Shown here one piece after another: positions 47,698 through 60,639 of a stretch of DNA of 64,000 nucleotides. The DNA is taken from NCBI GenBank assembly GCA_932294295.1, contig OW028584.1:21545638-21609637 (forward strand), read 5' to 3'. Made by a program: the position numbers and the translations under genes. The notes beneath the pieces are model-generated. The model was given only the letters and a program-made list of their open reading frames with translations. It did not search any database and had not been told where the DNA came from. Source of the DNA: Alitta virens. Lineage: Eukaryota > Annelida > Polychaeta > Phyllodocida > Nereididae. Each line of letters begins with the position of its first letter. Position 1 is the stretch's first letter.

Positions 47698-47848
47698 GCA
47701 AAAGTGCATTGGAGACCCTCCTAATCTATGGCTCAGTCAGCTGCTAGTAAGTGCAAGAGTAGATGTTATTATATAACGTTATTATAACGTCAACTGCACC
47801 AGCCAAAATTAATGCTCCATCTGAGATTGACCTTTAAAAAGCGCCCAG

Positions 47849-47906
47849 ACCAAGATTAGAATCCAGGATCTAGAGAAGAGCTGCAGCATGCCTCATCCAC
47901 TGAACC
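47849..47906 (-). mobile_element. Candidate degenerate tRNA-like SINE head
   Basis: The minus strand has GGTTCAGTGGATGAGGC (A-box-like) and GGATTCTAATCTTGG (B-box-like) with tRNA-like spacing. No body was identified. Confidence 0.35.
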
Positions 47907-48429
47907 TTGGTTAACCAAAGACTTAACAATTCAACATACCACATGTTACAAAAATCACAAATTTACCAACAACCTAAATCGCATTTAATCCTTAGTTTTA
48001 CAGCCCAATCATCAGGTTTTCTGAGGTCACTTGGGAGTTGTTTGCCTCAGTGCTACCTCAGATGAATTTAGGTCCCTCAAGATTTGTAATTAAGTGGTAT
48101 TGGGGACCCAGATTCATTGCAAAATGACATCTTAACTAGAGCAATTAGGCAAGGTCGTGAATAGCCTGGCCAGGTACTGCAATTTCTAAATAGCCTGCTC
48201 AGGACCTGTGCCTTTTCAATCCACTGCATTTGAAAGCCAGTACAAATTGCGGACACTGAAGGTCCGATTTTCACAGAACCGCTTGAGTGGTCTTCACACA
48301 GTTTGCGAGTTTAATTGCTCCCCAGTCCCCACCCAAGACTCAAACTTGCAAGAGTGCCAAGTTAAGAAGTCGGAGGTGTGATAAAAGAAAGTCAGCTGTG
48401 AGTCCATGACTATTTAACTTCCTCACTAT

Positions 48430-48490
48430 TAACCTAATCTCGCCATTAGCACCACCTCACAAGTGAGACCACTGCAGTTTTCCCAGGCAA
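48430..48490. repeat. AAGACCACC repeat, short copy
   Basis: TCGCCATTAGCACCACCTCA followed by CAAGTGAGACCACTGCAG. A reversed fragment (GGGGTGGTCTAAATG) lies at about 48917-48931. Confidence 0.5.
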
Positions 48491-50413
48491 CATGCTTTCA
48501 ACCACTAATGCTTTAAATGCCAGGCAATAAATTCCATGCATAGGGCATTGCCAGAGCCATTTGGATTAAATTGATAAATAAGTAGCAACACAATTTGAAT
48601 GTTTTATATTTGTATCAAAGCATAGAGGTTCCTTTCAAGGATAATAATTAAAATCCTCATTTGGAAATCTCGGGACATTGAGCCCTATAGGAAATACTTG
48701 GAAGCTGAGATATTTGTCACAACAGAATAAGCATTGACTCTAGTATGAACTGCCGAACCTTTGCACTGACTGCCAACAACCAGGCTGACAATGAATAATT
48801 CTTACCACTAATTAAACTACCCATTTCTACCCACTGTAATAATTACCAGTTCCATGCATAAATTAACTAGGACTACTCGAATATCAGAGAATATTAGACT
48901 ACTCCAGTGACTCCCCGGGGTGGTCTAAATGTGGGGTCCTTCTATACATCAACTGCCATGGGCTTACTTGTGTATACTCCTACAATTTTAGCCAGTCATT
49001 TAAGCTCCCACTTGGTGATTTATTTTTATTTGTTTTTTTTTCTACACACAGGAAGTATACATTGCCACCTCAGACAGCTGTCGACTGTCCCAAAGCATAG
49101 CTTACTAATCATAGAAATTGTATTTACACAGAGATAAACAAAAACTACCCCATCCACGCCTAGGCTTCATAAATCACTTGTCATGATTTCCATGTTCGTG
49201 CAAGAAATGGCCTTTCTGTCCTACTTTTGATGCAAGAAAATATGAAAAATATAATGATATTCATTTTTGAGCCCATATAAATATCAGCCAGTCGTGTTTG
49301 TAATATTTTACCGAAGCTAGGGCGTTTTTTATATATTTATTTTTATTTTTTATACAGAAACTGATATTCATCTTCGAGAAATATCATCCATGCTTATAAT
49401 ACATGTATAGACGCAATCTTATTTATATGTAAATTCCAATATTGCAAGATTAGAGTAAAATATGAGATGTCACCTAGCATTTCAACAGTGAATCACAATG
49501 ATTCAATTTCATTCAGTTATTATTAATAACGATAATCAATAAAGTTCTTTATTTGCAACAAACCAAACGCTCGGCTCGGTGAACAACAATCACTGCACCT
49601 GATTGGTCGATTGCGAGGCGTGCTCTGATTGGCTGTAATTAGGTCAGGTCAAGGGTCAGGGAATGCCTCATATTGGGAAAGACACGAGACAAACATGGGT
49701 GTTGACAGTTAATGAATAGTGCAAGAGACTGAGGCCTTCTCCCAACGGCCAAAGGTGAAACTAGTATGAATAAAACATTATACAATCATTGTGTGATCAC
49801 TAGACCGGCTATATTGGCCACCAACGCCATTAGGACCAGACACAGTCCAACCTAGCTGCTAAGAAATTTCTGGGTAGGAGTGAAACTAAATTGTTATAAA
49901 CATCTATTGAATATCTTATCCTTACTTCATTTAATTGTGTTCCTTATTTGATAGTTTCCTTGTCTGTGCGAATGCAATAAACCAATTATTATTATCGTTG
50001 GTTGTTCACTGAAATCGGTGTTCCGTTTGACTGCGGATCTTTAGTATAGAAATGTGCATTTCCTATTTAAAATGCCACAGCTGAATGAGTTTAATATTAT
50101 TCTTATCAAATCTACTAACTGGCAACTTTGAAATATTCCATCATTTAATTTCTTCCCAGAACATGTATACAATGCACCATTAGACCACATTTTGAAACCC
50201 ATTCTTGTAATTTTTCCAACTCTCTGATATGCCCATCACTCCACACAGCAAATAGACTCTCGATCCAAAGCAATTAGTCTAAGTGACATTCATTTAGAGC
50301 AATACACATCATGTGCACACTTGCAGCCAGCATCCATTGACTATGAACTAAAAGATCTAAAGACCATCTCTGAGGTGGTCCAACTGTGGTATACAGAACA
50401 AACTCAGTGCTGG

Positions 50414-50551
50414 TACATGGCCAAATGTGCCACACGCGTTTTCCATATGTTTGGATAAACGTATGGAAAACGCATGGTTTTTGCCTCCTTATAATTAGCT
50501 AAAAACCATGCGTTTTCCGTGGAAAATGCATGTGGCACATTTAGCCATGTG
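50414..50551. mobile_element. Foldback MITE, copy 2
   Basis: The ends and inner palindrome are the same as in the copy at 25027 (TACATGGCCAAATGTGCCAC start). It is shorter because part of the right inner arm is deleted (CCATGCGTTTTCCGTGG). Confidence 0.8.
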
Positions 50552-51122
50552 TTAAGACCATTACAAGTAACCAAATAATACACAATTAATACGGCATAAG
50601 GCACATACTAATCAAGAATTTACCAGGTATGGGCGTAATAACCAGGTAATTCCAAAAAGTCAATATCTTGATTGCCAGGTGAGTGCTATATCATAGGTAT
50701 CATAGGTAAAAAATGGGCAACAGATACTGTCTTATAATTATCAATTGCTGGTTTTCATGGAGAGGTAGCCTTAAAAATATGGTAGCTACTACGTAAGGCA
50801 AATGTTTTGTAAATTGTGCACTAGAAATTTCGTGATAGTGTTACATATAGATAAAAAGACATTATATCTAAATGTCTTTACACACATGTTCAGAAAATAC
50901 AATTTACAATATGTACGCAAAGTTACTAGTGGGTAACGAGAATGTCAGGTTTGTGCAATGGATGACAATGATGTAGCCCATAGTAGTACAACACTCTTGA
51001 ATCTGGACACGCGTTAGATTGACTTGAAGTACCACAAGGAGCTGCTATGAGGCCTATACTAACAGTTTACATTAATAAAACTGAAGGAGCACCCCTATGC
51101 CTGCCACTGGTAATATCACTAA

Positions 51123-51214
51123 CTTACCAGTAGTTTACCAGTAGTTTACCACTAGTGTACCACTAGCTTACCCCTGGTGTACCACTAACCCATCCTGGTG
51201 TACCTGTAGCTTAC
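51123..51214. repeat. 11-bp minisatellite (TTACCAGTAG)
   Basis: Units such as TTTACCAGTAG and GTACCACTAGC repeat about eight times with increasing divergence to the right. Confidence 0.75.
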
Positions 51215-52023
51215 GTAACTAGGTATGAAACAGCAACTGTCTGAAGTGATGAGAGGAGAGGATATATGGGAGATGCTGCAGCAGCAAAAAAAACTCGACT
51301 CATCTGTTGAAGAGCGTCACACACTGACAGACCAACTTAATCCAACTTGGCTGGTCTTCATGTAAACTACCCACCCTAACACCCCCTAAAGACTACACTA
51401 TAGTCCTGCGGATGCTGCTGCTGATGCTAACGATGTGACTTGTTAAACTGTTATACAAAATATAGATGATCTATCTTTAATAGTCAGATATACAAAATTT
51501 GTTAACATCCTACTGCTTGCAATACTTTTACCACCATGAAACCTGGTCATCAAGACCTTTATACACATATGAGTATTTATCAAGTAGAAAATTAGATGTC
51601 TTAATTGCAAATAATACACTTAAATGAATGTCTAAAGCTAATTAATGTAAAAACTGAAAAATAGAGTGACTAATGAAAGAAATAAAAGATTACTAAATTT
51701 TGCTTGATACAGTATTTACCATATTAAATCGGATTGGCATTAATCAACTATTAAATTGGATTGGAATTACTTAATATTTTCGGTGATGCAGAATAAGGGT
51801 GGTCTCTCTTTTGTAGGATTCTGTATGACCCGATTTGTGCCTCTATTAATAAGAATGACTTATTTGGCTTTTTTACCCCGCAGTCCCATACAGTCCACCC
51901 TACCCTGTTTTGCTGGGGGCTCCTTGTCAAACCCCATCAGTCCTTACAACCCCCAGACCCTGGTCTATGATGTGCCCTTGGTCACGTGTCATGTTAACTA
52001 CCAATAACACGCCACCCTGTCAG

Positions 52024-52037
52024 GTTGCCATGGTGAC
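52024..52037. promoter_or_regulatory. X-box-like site
   Basis: GTTGCCATGGTGAC matches the RFX consensus with one deviating base in the right half. Confidence 0.4.
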
Positions 52038-52452
52038 ACAGTCAACCACTTCCTGTTTCTGTAGTCCTCTATTTATAACGACTGCTTCCCTCTGAGGCAT
52101 ATCTCCAAATTGATTGACCTCTGGTAAGGTATTTTCAATAGAATTTTTATATTTTCCCAGTTTATAATTGTTATATATATTTAACCCATTACAAGTCATA
52201 CCTGTGTTAAGCAGTCACTTGAGGGAATTCTCAAGTTTTGCTGCTTAAGACAGATCATGTGGCAAGCCTATCTGAATCAACTGTAAGCTCGAAAATAATC
52301 ATTTGAGTGTATACACGCTATTACTAATCTTGCTGTTATTTTTCAACAATCACCATTTTTATGCAGTGAATCAGCAATTTCAACTTCTGCTTCTTATACA
52401 TATTAAGTTTTATCACTGAAAGGAAAGAGGGTAAATGGTTTGGACTCAAAAC

Positions 52453-52515
52453 AGCATCTCGTCATTACGTCTGCCTGTGGCAGCTGGTCATTTGGGGTAA
52501 CTAAGCATTGAGACA
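52453..52515 (+). repeat. Dispersed repeat family 'GGCAGCTGGTCA', copy 5
   Basis: AGCATCTCGTCATTACGTCT, then GCCTGTGGCAGCTGGTCATT and TAAGCATTGAGAC. Confidence 0.65.
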
Positions 52516-52792
52516 AAACAATACTGCTTGAGATTCTTGTAAGATTTGGAACAGTATTCGAAGTTCTTGACACAGAATTCTTGTCAAAAATTTCGTTAGA
52601 ATTTCGTCACAGTTCTCTTAATGTCAACCTTCAGAGTTCCAGAAAGAAGGCAATCATAATCTCGTCTTCATAAAATTTTATTCCATTTGGCAAAATTGCA
52701 GAATCTCATAACCACAAATTGCATTGGCAATCAGAAGCAATGGGATTTAGGCTGGTTGGTCAGTTGATGGAACTTGCTGGCTTGCCTGCCAC

Positions 52793-52865
52793 TAAGTTGA
52801 AGTTCAATGTCAATATCTCAATGCTACTGGGGTCTGAACCTCAATCAGCTTATATGTCCAACTAA
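52793..52865 (-). repeat. Dispersed repeat family 'GGCAGCTGGTCA', copy 6 (reverse)
   Basis: ATCTCAATGCTACTGGGGTC, then TGAACCTCAATCAGCTTATA. With the forward copy at 52453 it forms an inverted pair about 280 bp apart. Confidence 0.65.
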
Positions 52866-53824
52866 TTCTCTGATTTGACTCTCTCCCCCAAACCACAAAA
52901 AGAAGAAAGAAAAAAATCTAGATACCTCACCATTAAAATTCCCTCTAAAATAATATAATTATCACGCACTTTAATGCTTAAGGCAAATTGCCACCACAGT
53001 ATAATAATTATATCAATAAATTTTTTACTTCATTTTGCCGTATAATAACAAATAAATTCACACCGCAATCTAATAAACAACAAAATAAAAAATTGTACAG
53101 ATATTTTGTGGTAGATCTATGTCAAGATAACACTCATAAATTAAACCATTACTTCAAAATAACATAATATATAATAAAACCATATAATAGCACTGAGGTC
53201 TAATATAGATATAGATAGATATATAATATATATAAATAAAAGATTTCAGTTCGACCTATCGGTCCATATAGACTATACTCTCAAACATGGCACTTAAGGT
53301 GAACCAAGTATATTTGCCAGGGCTACATTCTTGCCAATGGTAAACACAGTCTATCAAAATATCTGAGGTGTCAGAGATATTTGACCATTAAATTCGGTCA
53401 ATATTTGCAGAGGGCAGATAACACACTTGGCTTTTCCTCAGAATTACATCCCAGTTTATAGGAGACAACTTGCATTCATAAACAGTATAGGTTTATAAGT
53501 AAATCATATTTCTGGGGTGTATATATTAACATGGTATATTTAACGTAAATTATACTTTGTGTTTTTTGATGGAATGCTAAAGATAATTAAAAAATATTAT
53601 CTATAATTATTATCTATATTTATTTAATATAAAATCACCATTGATTTTATGTTGGTCATTCACCATAGTGAAAATATGCCACACTCCAATACATGTAATT
53701 AACCGCGGATAGAGTTTATAAACTCATTAGGCAAATGTAATGATGAGATGCTAACGCCAGCAGCCAATGAAAAATCAAAACATGGTGGAAAAATACGTAG
53801 GCCTAACTACAACATCATAACTCT

Positions 53825-53885
53825 GAATCAAACCCATGTACGGAGAAGCCGACTACCAGTTTTACCACTAGTCCACAGCATGATA
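53825..53885 (-). mobile_element. Candidate tRNA-like SINE head
   Basis: The minus strand has TGGACTAGTGGTAAAACTGG (A box) and CATGGGTTTGATTC (B box), spaced as in a tRNA gene. It cannot fold as a full tRNA by eye, and no body was identified. Confidence 0.4.
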
Positions 53886-53897
53886 ACATTCAGACTA

Positions 53898-54035
53898 GAT
53901 TGGACCTTGTGATTAAGACATTGGAATTCACTGAAGGGTCTTAATATAGAGGTGGTCTTAATGATGAAATATGAATTCACACAACGTATTACACGAAATA
54001 GAGGTCGAATTATAGAGTGGTCTTAAAAGCGGGGT
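53898..54035. repeat. AAGACCACC repeat, reversed copy
   Basis: GGGTCTTAATATAGAGGTGG, TCTTAATGATGAA and GTGGTCTTAAAAGCGGGGTT are diagnostic. Confidence 0.6.
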
Positions 54036-54246
54036 TCAGCACTTTTCCTGCATTAAAATTCAGACCACGAGGATCCCCGCAAGACGAATGTTCCGCCCTT
54101 GAACTTTTTAGGCTGTTCCGCATTTTAACAAAACAGTATCCCATTGAAAAAAAGCTCTCCTGCTTGTTGGCTATGGACCTTTTTTTAAATATTATGAAAT
54201 AATCACGTGTGTGAGAATTGAATTACTAAGAGCGCATGCGTAATAG

Positions 54247-54276
54247 TGACGTCATTATGACATTATCATGACGTCA
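54247..54276. promoter_or_regulatory. Paired CRE palindromes
   Basis: TGACGTCA occurs at 54247-54254 and 54269-54276, joined by an AT-rich spacer. Confidence 0.5.
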
Positions 54277-54604
54277 TGCAGAATCCATTTTGTTTTCCCA
54301 AACAATCCAGCACATGGCACCACCTTTGAGACGTTTTTGTGCGGTTTTACGCGGTTTTCTGCAGGTTTAAATGTATTAAATTGTTCTTTTACCAAGTTGC
54401 ATAATGGTTCTGAAATTCATTAAGTCTAACATCAAAGACAGCGAAAATCTTTCTGACAATTGAATTAGCTTTGCAGAGATTGGTTAACTTGAGGATTGAC
54501 ATAATTTCAGAAATTACTCGTTTTTTTTCCAAATAATTTTGTTGTGTTTAATTTTCAATAAAATATCTTTCTGTTCTGTTGTCTCCTTGTCTGTTTTTGA
54601 CAGA

Positions 54605-55075
54605 AAGCTGTTTTCTCTTTCTGTCTGTCTTTGGACTTTTCACTTTCTCAATCTATCTTTGGACTTTTCTCTTTCTAAATCTGTCTGTCTTTGGACTTTT
54701 CTCTTTCTAAATCTGTCTGGCTTTGGCCTTTTCTCTTTCTAAATCAGTCTGTCTTTGGACTTTTCTCTTTCTAAATCAGTCTGTCTTTGGACTTTTCTCT
54801 TTCTAAATCAGTCTGTCTTTGGACTTTTCTCTTTCTAAATCAGTCTGTCTTTGGACTTTTCTCTTTCTAAATCAGTCTGTCTTTGGACTTTTCTCTTTCT
54901 AAATCAGTCTGTCTTTGGACTTTTCTCTTTCTAAATCAGTCTGTCTTTGGACTTTTCTCTAACTAAATATGTCTGTCTTTGGACTTTTCTCTTTCTAAAT
55001 CTATCCTTGGACTTTTCTCTTTCCAAATCAGTCTGTCTTTGGGCGTTTCTCTATATCTGCCTGTCTTTAGCATTT
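54605..55075 (+). repeat. 32-bp minisatellite
   Basis: The unit AAATCAGTCTGTCTTTGGAC plus TTTTCTCTTTCT repeats about 13 times. The central six or seven copies are nearly identical and the edges are diverged. Because 32 is not a multiple of 3, the frame shifts every unit, which argues against a protein repeat. Confidence 0.95.
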
Positions 55076-55817
55076 TCCCTAATTCTGTTTGTTCTCGCCT
55101 TTTTCTAAATCTTTCTATTTACTTTTCTGTCCAATTTTGTCCGTCTTGTTGTCCCTCTTACTTAATGTCTGTCTCGACTCATCTCTATGTATCAACTGTC
55201 TCCGCTAATTGCTCATCGCGGATAGCTTTAGGCACTACCTACAGCCAAATATTCTCGAATTAAAAAGATATTCCCAGATGAAACGGACACCTCACTAATC
55301 ACGTCCTCACAGCATTCCTTCCCCTCCTTAATAAACATGCTAGGCAATTAAAACTTGTCTTTTGCCCTGGATATACAACTCCCCCCCCCCCCCAAGACAG
55401 TTTCTGGCCAAGTATGTCCTAATTGCAATCAGAGAAAGGGTCAAAATCTTATCCTAAGATGGCCAATATTCCACCAATTTTCAAGATTTCTTTATGTTTA
55501 CCAAAGTATGTTTTCTGTTCTTTTTTTAGTAGTAATTGGTAACCTTACATAAATTAAAAAAAAATTTTAAACTATCTTTTATGATAATCTAATTCCTATG
55601 TGTTGATTTTTTGTTTTTTGGTTATTAAAAAATAATCTATATTATCATGACTCTTTCGCATGCCATAGTAGTTTCTTATCATGATTGATAATATATATAT
55701 ATAATTTGTCATTATATATAGTACTATAACCGAATGAGTACAGAGTATAGAATGGGCTGCTTCATTAATCTATTCATTAAATAAAAACATATCAAGATTT
55801 GAACAACACAATGATAC

Positions 55818-55821
<4 letters not shown>

Positions 55822-55887
<66 letters not shown>
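55822..55887. repeat. TA dinucleotide array
   Basis: An uninterrupted alternating TA stretch. Confidence 0.95.
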
Positions 55888-55889
<2 letters not shown>

Positions 55890-56596
55890 GAATGGTGTAC
55901 CTATAAACGCATATAATATATTGATTCGAATGTCTTATCAAAACCCCATTTTTCTACATTCTTTATTCTTATCTCAAAAACGTAAAAACAACCGATATGA
56001 TATGACCTATATGAACAAATATAAACTTGTTGACACAATACATTTAAAGTCCTTTTATAACTAAACGGGTTGTTGAATAATAAACCATTTCTAACAAATA
56101 TTGGAATCTATACCTTTTCACATTAGGTAACAAGGATTAAAATCGGACAGCAACAAAATGTGAAAGTTATAAAATAATATACAATCAATAGAATAATAGT
56201 AATTCCAAGCCTTAGCAGTTGGAAACAATCTTTGACCGTGCTTTGACTTACCGAAAAGTCACTTGATTCAGTAGAATTTAAACGTGAACTCCACCAAAAC
56301 GTCTTCAGTATTACTAGTAAATCCAACTTTCTTGAAATTATTTTCCCAAAATCACAAAATTGTAACACGATCGTCTGACATGGTGTTTAAACTGTGACTG
56401 GTCCACGGATACTGAAGCTCACCTATGAGTGTTGATGTACCAGTCGAATGAGTCTCTTTGACGGGTTGGCTCTCGATTGTTGCGTAAACAATCGGGCAAA
56501 CAATAGAGGTCAGGGGTCATTCGCAGGTGGGAGGCCATTTTGATTCTCAGGTGTATAAGTTACCAGGAACTGGCAAGTGTAATCTAGGTGACAAAA

Positions 56597-56757
56597 ACCC
56601 CACAATTAAGACCACTCACAATTAAGACCACCTCGATTGTAAGACCACTTCATCTGGTCACAACACTACCATAAAAAGCTCCAGAATAAGACCCCCTTGA
56701 TTTTAAAACCAATTTAGTGATTTAATACCAATTTAGTGGGGTTCCACTGTACCAGTT
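56597..56757. repeat. AAGACCACC repeat, near-complete copy
   Basis: CCCACAATTAAGACCACTCA, AATTAAGACCACCTCGATTG and TAAGACCACTTCATC occur in series. The right end GTGGGGTTCCACTGTA is the intact inverted terminus. Confidence 0.7.
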
Positions 56758-56890
56758 GGTGTCTATATCCTGTATAATTCAGTTGAATGTAATCAAGTTA
56801 TATTTATTTACAATGGCTACAATACAGCTGAATAAGATACAAACGCTATATTGAATTACACAGGTAATAGTAAAGACGTTATAAAAAAGA

Positions 56891-56949
56891 CTGGCTGACT
56901 CATGGCTGGCTGACTAACTGACTGATTGACTGATTGACTGACTGACTGA
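56891..56949. repeat. GACT/GATT microsatellite
   Basis: GGCTGACTAACTGACTGATT and following GACT units. Confidence 0.9.
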
Positions 56950-57239
56950 AGCCAAATTTATCCCATTGCACCAAAAACTACCAAATCACACATTAGAATA
57001 AATTTATCATTTGACTCAACTTGCACTGAAAATACCTTACTCTGACCACATCACATACTTGATCAAACTTTCTGAGGTCATTGTTTGATAAGAGATAAAT
57101 GCTAGGTCATCTAAGTGGACAATATCTCTTTACAATGGCCATTATCAGCAGATTAGCAGAGCACTTAGAGCAAATAGTTAACTGATAATGAGGTCATATT
57201 GTGTAAATAAAGAACAGTTAATTCATACGTCACTCGCGT

Positions 57240-57254
57240 GGGGGGGGGGGGGGG
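57240..57254. repeat. Poly(G) run
   Basis: About 15 consecutive G. Further mononucleotide C runs of 10-17 occur at 24271, 30254, 43404, 55381 and 62589. Confidence 0.9.
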
Positions 57255-57404
57255 CGTCATTTTACAGATTTTAAATTCATTATTAGTCAAAATATTTTCA
57301 GTGTAGTTTTTTTCTCCCAATATTTTATTTAAAAAATCTCAAAAACACATTCATACAAGACTTTCTTATATTCTATCATCACAATGTCTAACCTATCTAT
57401 AGTT

Positions 57405-57470
57405 TAAGAACACCTCACTAATGCGTCCATAAGTGACAACAAAGTGGCCTCTATGGCGAGATTCCATTGT
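57405..57470. repeat. AAGACCACC repeat, diverged copy
   Basis: ACACCTCACTAATGCGTCCA is followed by the terminus GAGATTCCATTGTA. Confidence 0.5.
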
Positions 57471-57956
57471 ATTTACCCCAAAGAAAGAAATACACTGTTA
57501 GAGTAGACCCAGGTTTTTCACTTGTACTACAACAACCAATATTTGCCTTGAAGATAAGAGCTCCCCCAAAGTCCGACCACTTGTCAGTAAATTTCGGACT
57601 CGGTTCTATTTGACTATACAAAGGTTTTGTAAATAAATCCAAACAATAGAACATAAAGCCATAAACTAGACAGCAAATACCATTTCTAAGTTTACTAAAT
57701 ATGAGGTTTATTTATTTTAGACTGAGGTTCAGACCCTTGTGCACAAGATAAGTTGCATATAATAAGTGTGAATTTAAGGTATGGTTTCTTGTATGAATAG
57801 AATTTTGCATTCATTCTTGAAGCAATTATTCAATTGATAAACCACTTACATCTAATTTAATAATATTTAACGTTAAGCTTCTACACAAAAATCACTAAAT
57901 ATAAAAAATAAAACAACTATGTAATGAAGAAAAAATAATTAAACTACTACCCAGTA

Positions 57957-58138
57957 TGATCCTATCCGATCCTCTCCTGCCCTGTCCTATCCTATCCTAT
58001 CCGATCCTCTCCTATCCTATCCTATCCTGTCCTATCCGATCCTCTCCTCTCCTATCCTCTCCTCTCCTCTCCTACCCAATCCTATCCTCTACTATCCTAT
58101 CCTGTCCTGTCCTATCCGATTCTATCCTATCCTATCCT
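57957..58138 (+). repeat. TCCTA/TCCGA pentanucleotide array
   Basis: TCCTATCCTATCCGATCCTC units in a constant 5-bp register, pure pyrimidine except for single A or G positions. Confidence 0.95.
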
Positions 58139-58156
58139 AATCTTGCTTAGTTAGTT

Positions 58157-58259
58157 TCTCCTCTCCTCTCCTCTCCTCTCCTCTCCTCTCCTCTCCTCTC
58201 CTCTCCTCTCCTCTCCTCTCCTCTCCTCTCCTCTCTTCTCTTCTCTTCTCTTCTCCTCA
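58157..58259 (+). repeat. TCTCC pentanucleotide array (homopyrimidine)
   Basis: About 20 consecutive CTCCT units, ending in TTCTC. Together with the preceding array this makes a strongly strand-asymmetric stretch of about 300 bp. Confidence 0.95.
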
Positions 58260-58573
58260 TAAAAAGTCATGTACTAGTTATAGTCTATGACGTCATCTAG
58301 TTGTAAATCATATTAACAATAATAATCATGGCCAGACTCTTCAGAACCAGAGGTATCTCTGAAATTACTTTGTTTATAAACAAAGCAAAATATTGCAAAA
58401 AAGTCATAAGACTATCGATGCTTCAAAGCGTACCTGCTAGGCATAGAACAGGTGGTAATTAAAACATTGGTTGTGACTTCACAAAGCCTTTGTTCATTCT
58501 ACATCAATTTTCAGGTACTCAGTCTCACTATGAAGACAATGGAGACAATAAAAAGCAACAATAAGTTATCAAT

Positions 58574-58579
<6 letters not shown>

Positions 58580-58632
<53 letters not shown>
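58580..58632. repeat. TA dinucleotide array
   Basis: Uninterrupted alternating AT. Confidence 0.95.
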
Positions 58633-58634
<2 letters not shown>

Positions 58635-59404
58635 CACCCAATAATACATTTCTGATTGTTGCCAAGTCGACAAATTTTAATCTTAGAGGAAACATCAGGA
58701 AGTTACACATTTCACTGGGGTGGCCACTAATATTATGAATTCCACTGTACAGCACTAGTATAGGGATGAAGTTGTGTTCATGACAAAAATGCCACTTAAT
58801 TTAAAGCTATTGCAACTGACATCTTAGTTCGGAGCTTATGAAAAGTCTGGAAAAATATGTCATTACTATAAGTCATTTTAATGCCTATAAACCATATCAT
58901 CCCAGCTATATTTCTTCTTCAACAGTCCACTATATTGTATGACAAGAAAAACTGCTGCAGTCAATTCCTACCAGTGAAAAGAAGCTGTAGGCACAGGGCT
59001 CTCAAACTTCAACAGGTGAGAGTAGCTGTTTAAGCTGTAACTCTTTTTCCTTACAGCTTTTTTTTTTGCATCCTACTTGAGAAAGATTCTTTTCTCCAAG
59101 ATTTTCTACTTGAACTTCTCCAAAGATCAGGCAAGTAACAGTCTCCCAGTACCTACAACCTGCTCTATTGTAGCCATGTTTGTAAAACTTTGTACAGGGC
59201 AAGACATTAAACTGCCTAAACATTTCAACACAGGTGTGAAGTGGAGTAATTACATGGTTTGTCACATCTCGAATATCACAGATGATATTGCATGTATATG
59301 TTGTTTTGCAAATATTGCATTAAAGTTTGTTGCGTAATTCTGGAGTAACTAAATTATTACAAAGAAAAAGAGAAAGAAAGACAGAAAAATAAATAGAAAA
59401 AGAA

Positions 59405-59592
59405 AGATAGTTATATAGATAGATATATAGATAGATAGATAGATATATAGATATTTAGATATATAGATATATAGATAGATAGATAGATATATAGATATAT
59501 AGAGATAGATAGACAGACAGACAGATAGATATAGGTATATATATAGATGGATAGATACATACATATACATACATACATACATACATACATAG
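59405..59592 (-). repeat. TAGA/TACA microsatellite
   Basis: TAGATAGATATATAGATAGA units grade into CAGA and then CATA. The minus-strand ORF here is the translated repeat. Confidence 0.95.
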
Positions 59593-60639
59593 ATATAACG
59601 TTATACCCATAATATCATAATTAATAATTCCATCAATTTCCCTGAAATATTCATCATCATATTAATCCATTGCAATACATGTACAATGTACAAAAGTTGG
59701 ACATAAGTTATACAATACAGTAGACCTTTAGCATCATTGAGAAGCCACGCCCCTTCCCAAAACAACTCTCCAGTCGAGAAGATGAGGAATCTATGTTGCT
59801 ATGACAGCCAATAAACAAAAATGGTGGCCGTTGAAGGCTGCGCACAAAAAAAAAAAAAAAATCTCTTAGTAATACGCCTTTTGATTCTTGAAGCGAAACA
59901 TAACGTACAACTTATTTTCTGCTTATTTATTATTTTATTTGTTTCCTCAGCAAGGTCATACTACAGACCAGAGAATGACTTTCAAATGTCCTACAGTTAC
60001 AACACCTAACACAAAGTCATACAGTGTCACTTTTACCATATTTTAGTTCACTCACTCTCTAGACGTTGAGGAATTTACACCTGCCGAGTATTTACACCGA
60101 CGTATTTATGAAGTTAATAGTTTGAAAATGTAATAAGAATTTATCAACACTGATTTATGTCCACAATATTTACTGTGAATGAGGAATTAATATAAGTAAT
60201 CAAGCATTATATTTTCAATATTGATGTCATTTTATGAAATTTCTGAGACACACAAAAACGTTTCAGATTAACTTCTTCGAAAACAAAACAAACACTGTAT
60301 ATATTTCTAATCACAAATTCGAGCAATTTGTATGGAATGTGTGTTATTGAAGCCAAACGCACGAATACTAATTGTAACATAATTGTAACAATATACCTAT
60401 TTCAGAATGTCATGACATCAAAATTGCTACATTAAGCATGAGAAGAAAAAAATATATAAAAATGGCAGAGAGAGGCTTGATGCCATATCATAATTAACTT
60501 TCTTTATAGCATATAGAATATTTGCAATCATAAGGAATTTATGAAGAATATGTGACAATTAGCAAATAAATTTACCAAATAATAACTCCCGTTATCACAT
60601 TTTTTTTTTCTTATTTTTTTTTCAGCTTCATTATGCTCT

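Larger units (their letters stand above)
42333..54600. other. Intergenic: no gene recognised
   Basis: Mostly AT-rich unique sequence with dispersed repeat copies, TCTA and GAGT microsatellites at 46 kb, a TTACCAGTAG tandem repeat at 51.1 kb and the second foldback MITE. A two-site CTGATTGG pair lies at 49599 and 49624, similar to the intron 1 array. A CTCF-like site lies at 47249-47263. Confidence 0.5.

Noticed and set aside
54539..55263. Plus-strand ORFs with repeated DFSLSKS/LWTFLFLNL strings
   Set aside because: The 32-bp minisatellite shifts frame each unit, so the apparent protein repeats are an artefact.
59002..59337. Overlapping 86- and 87-codon ORFs on both strands
   Set aside because: No family resemblance, homopolymer content at one end, and no splice context I could support.
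59349..59582. Minus-strand Tyr/Ile/Ser-rich ORF
   Set aside because: It is translated TAGA microsatellite.
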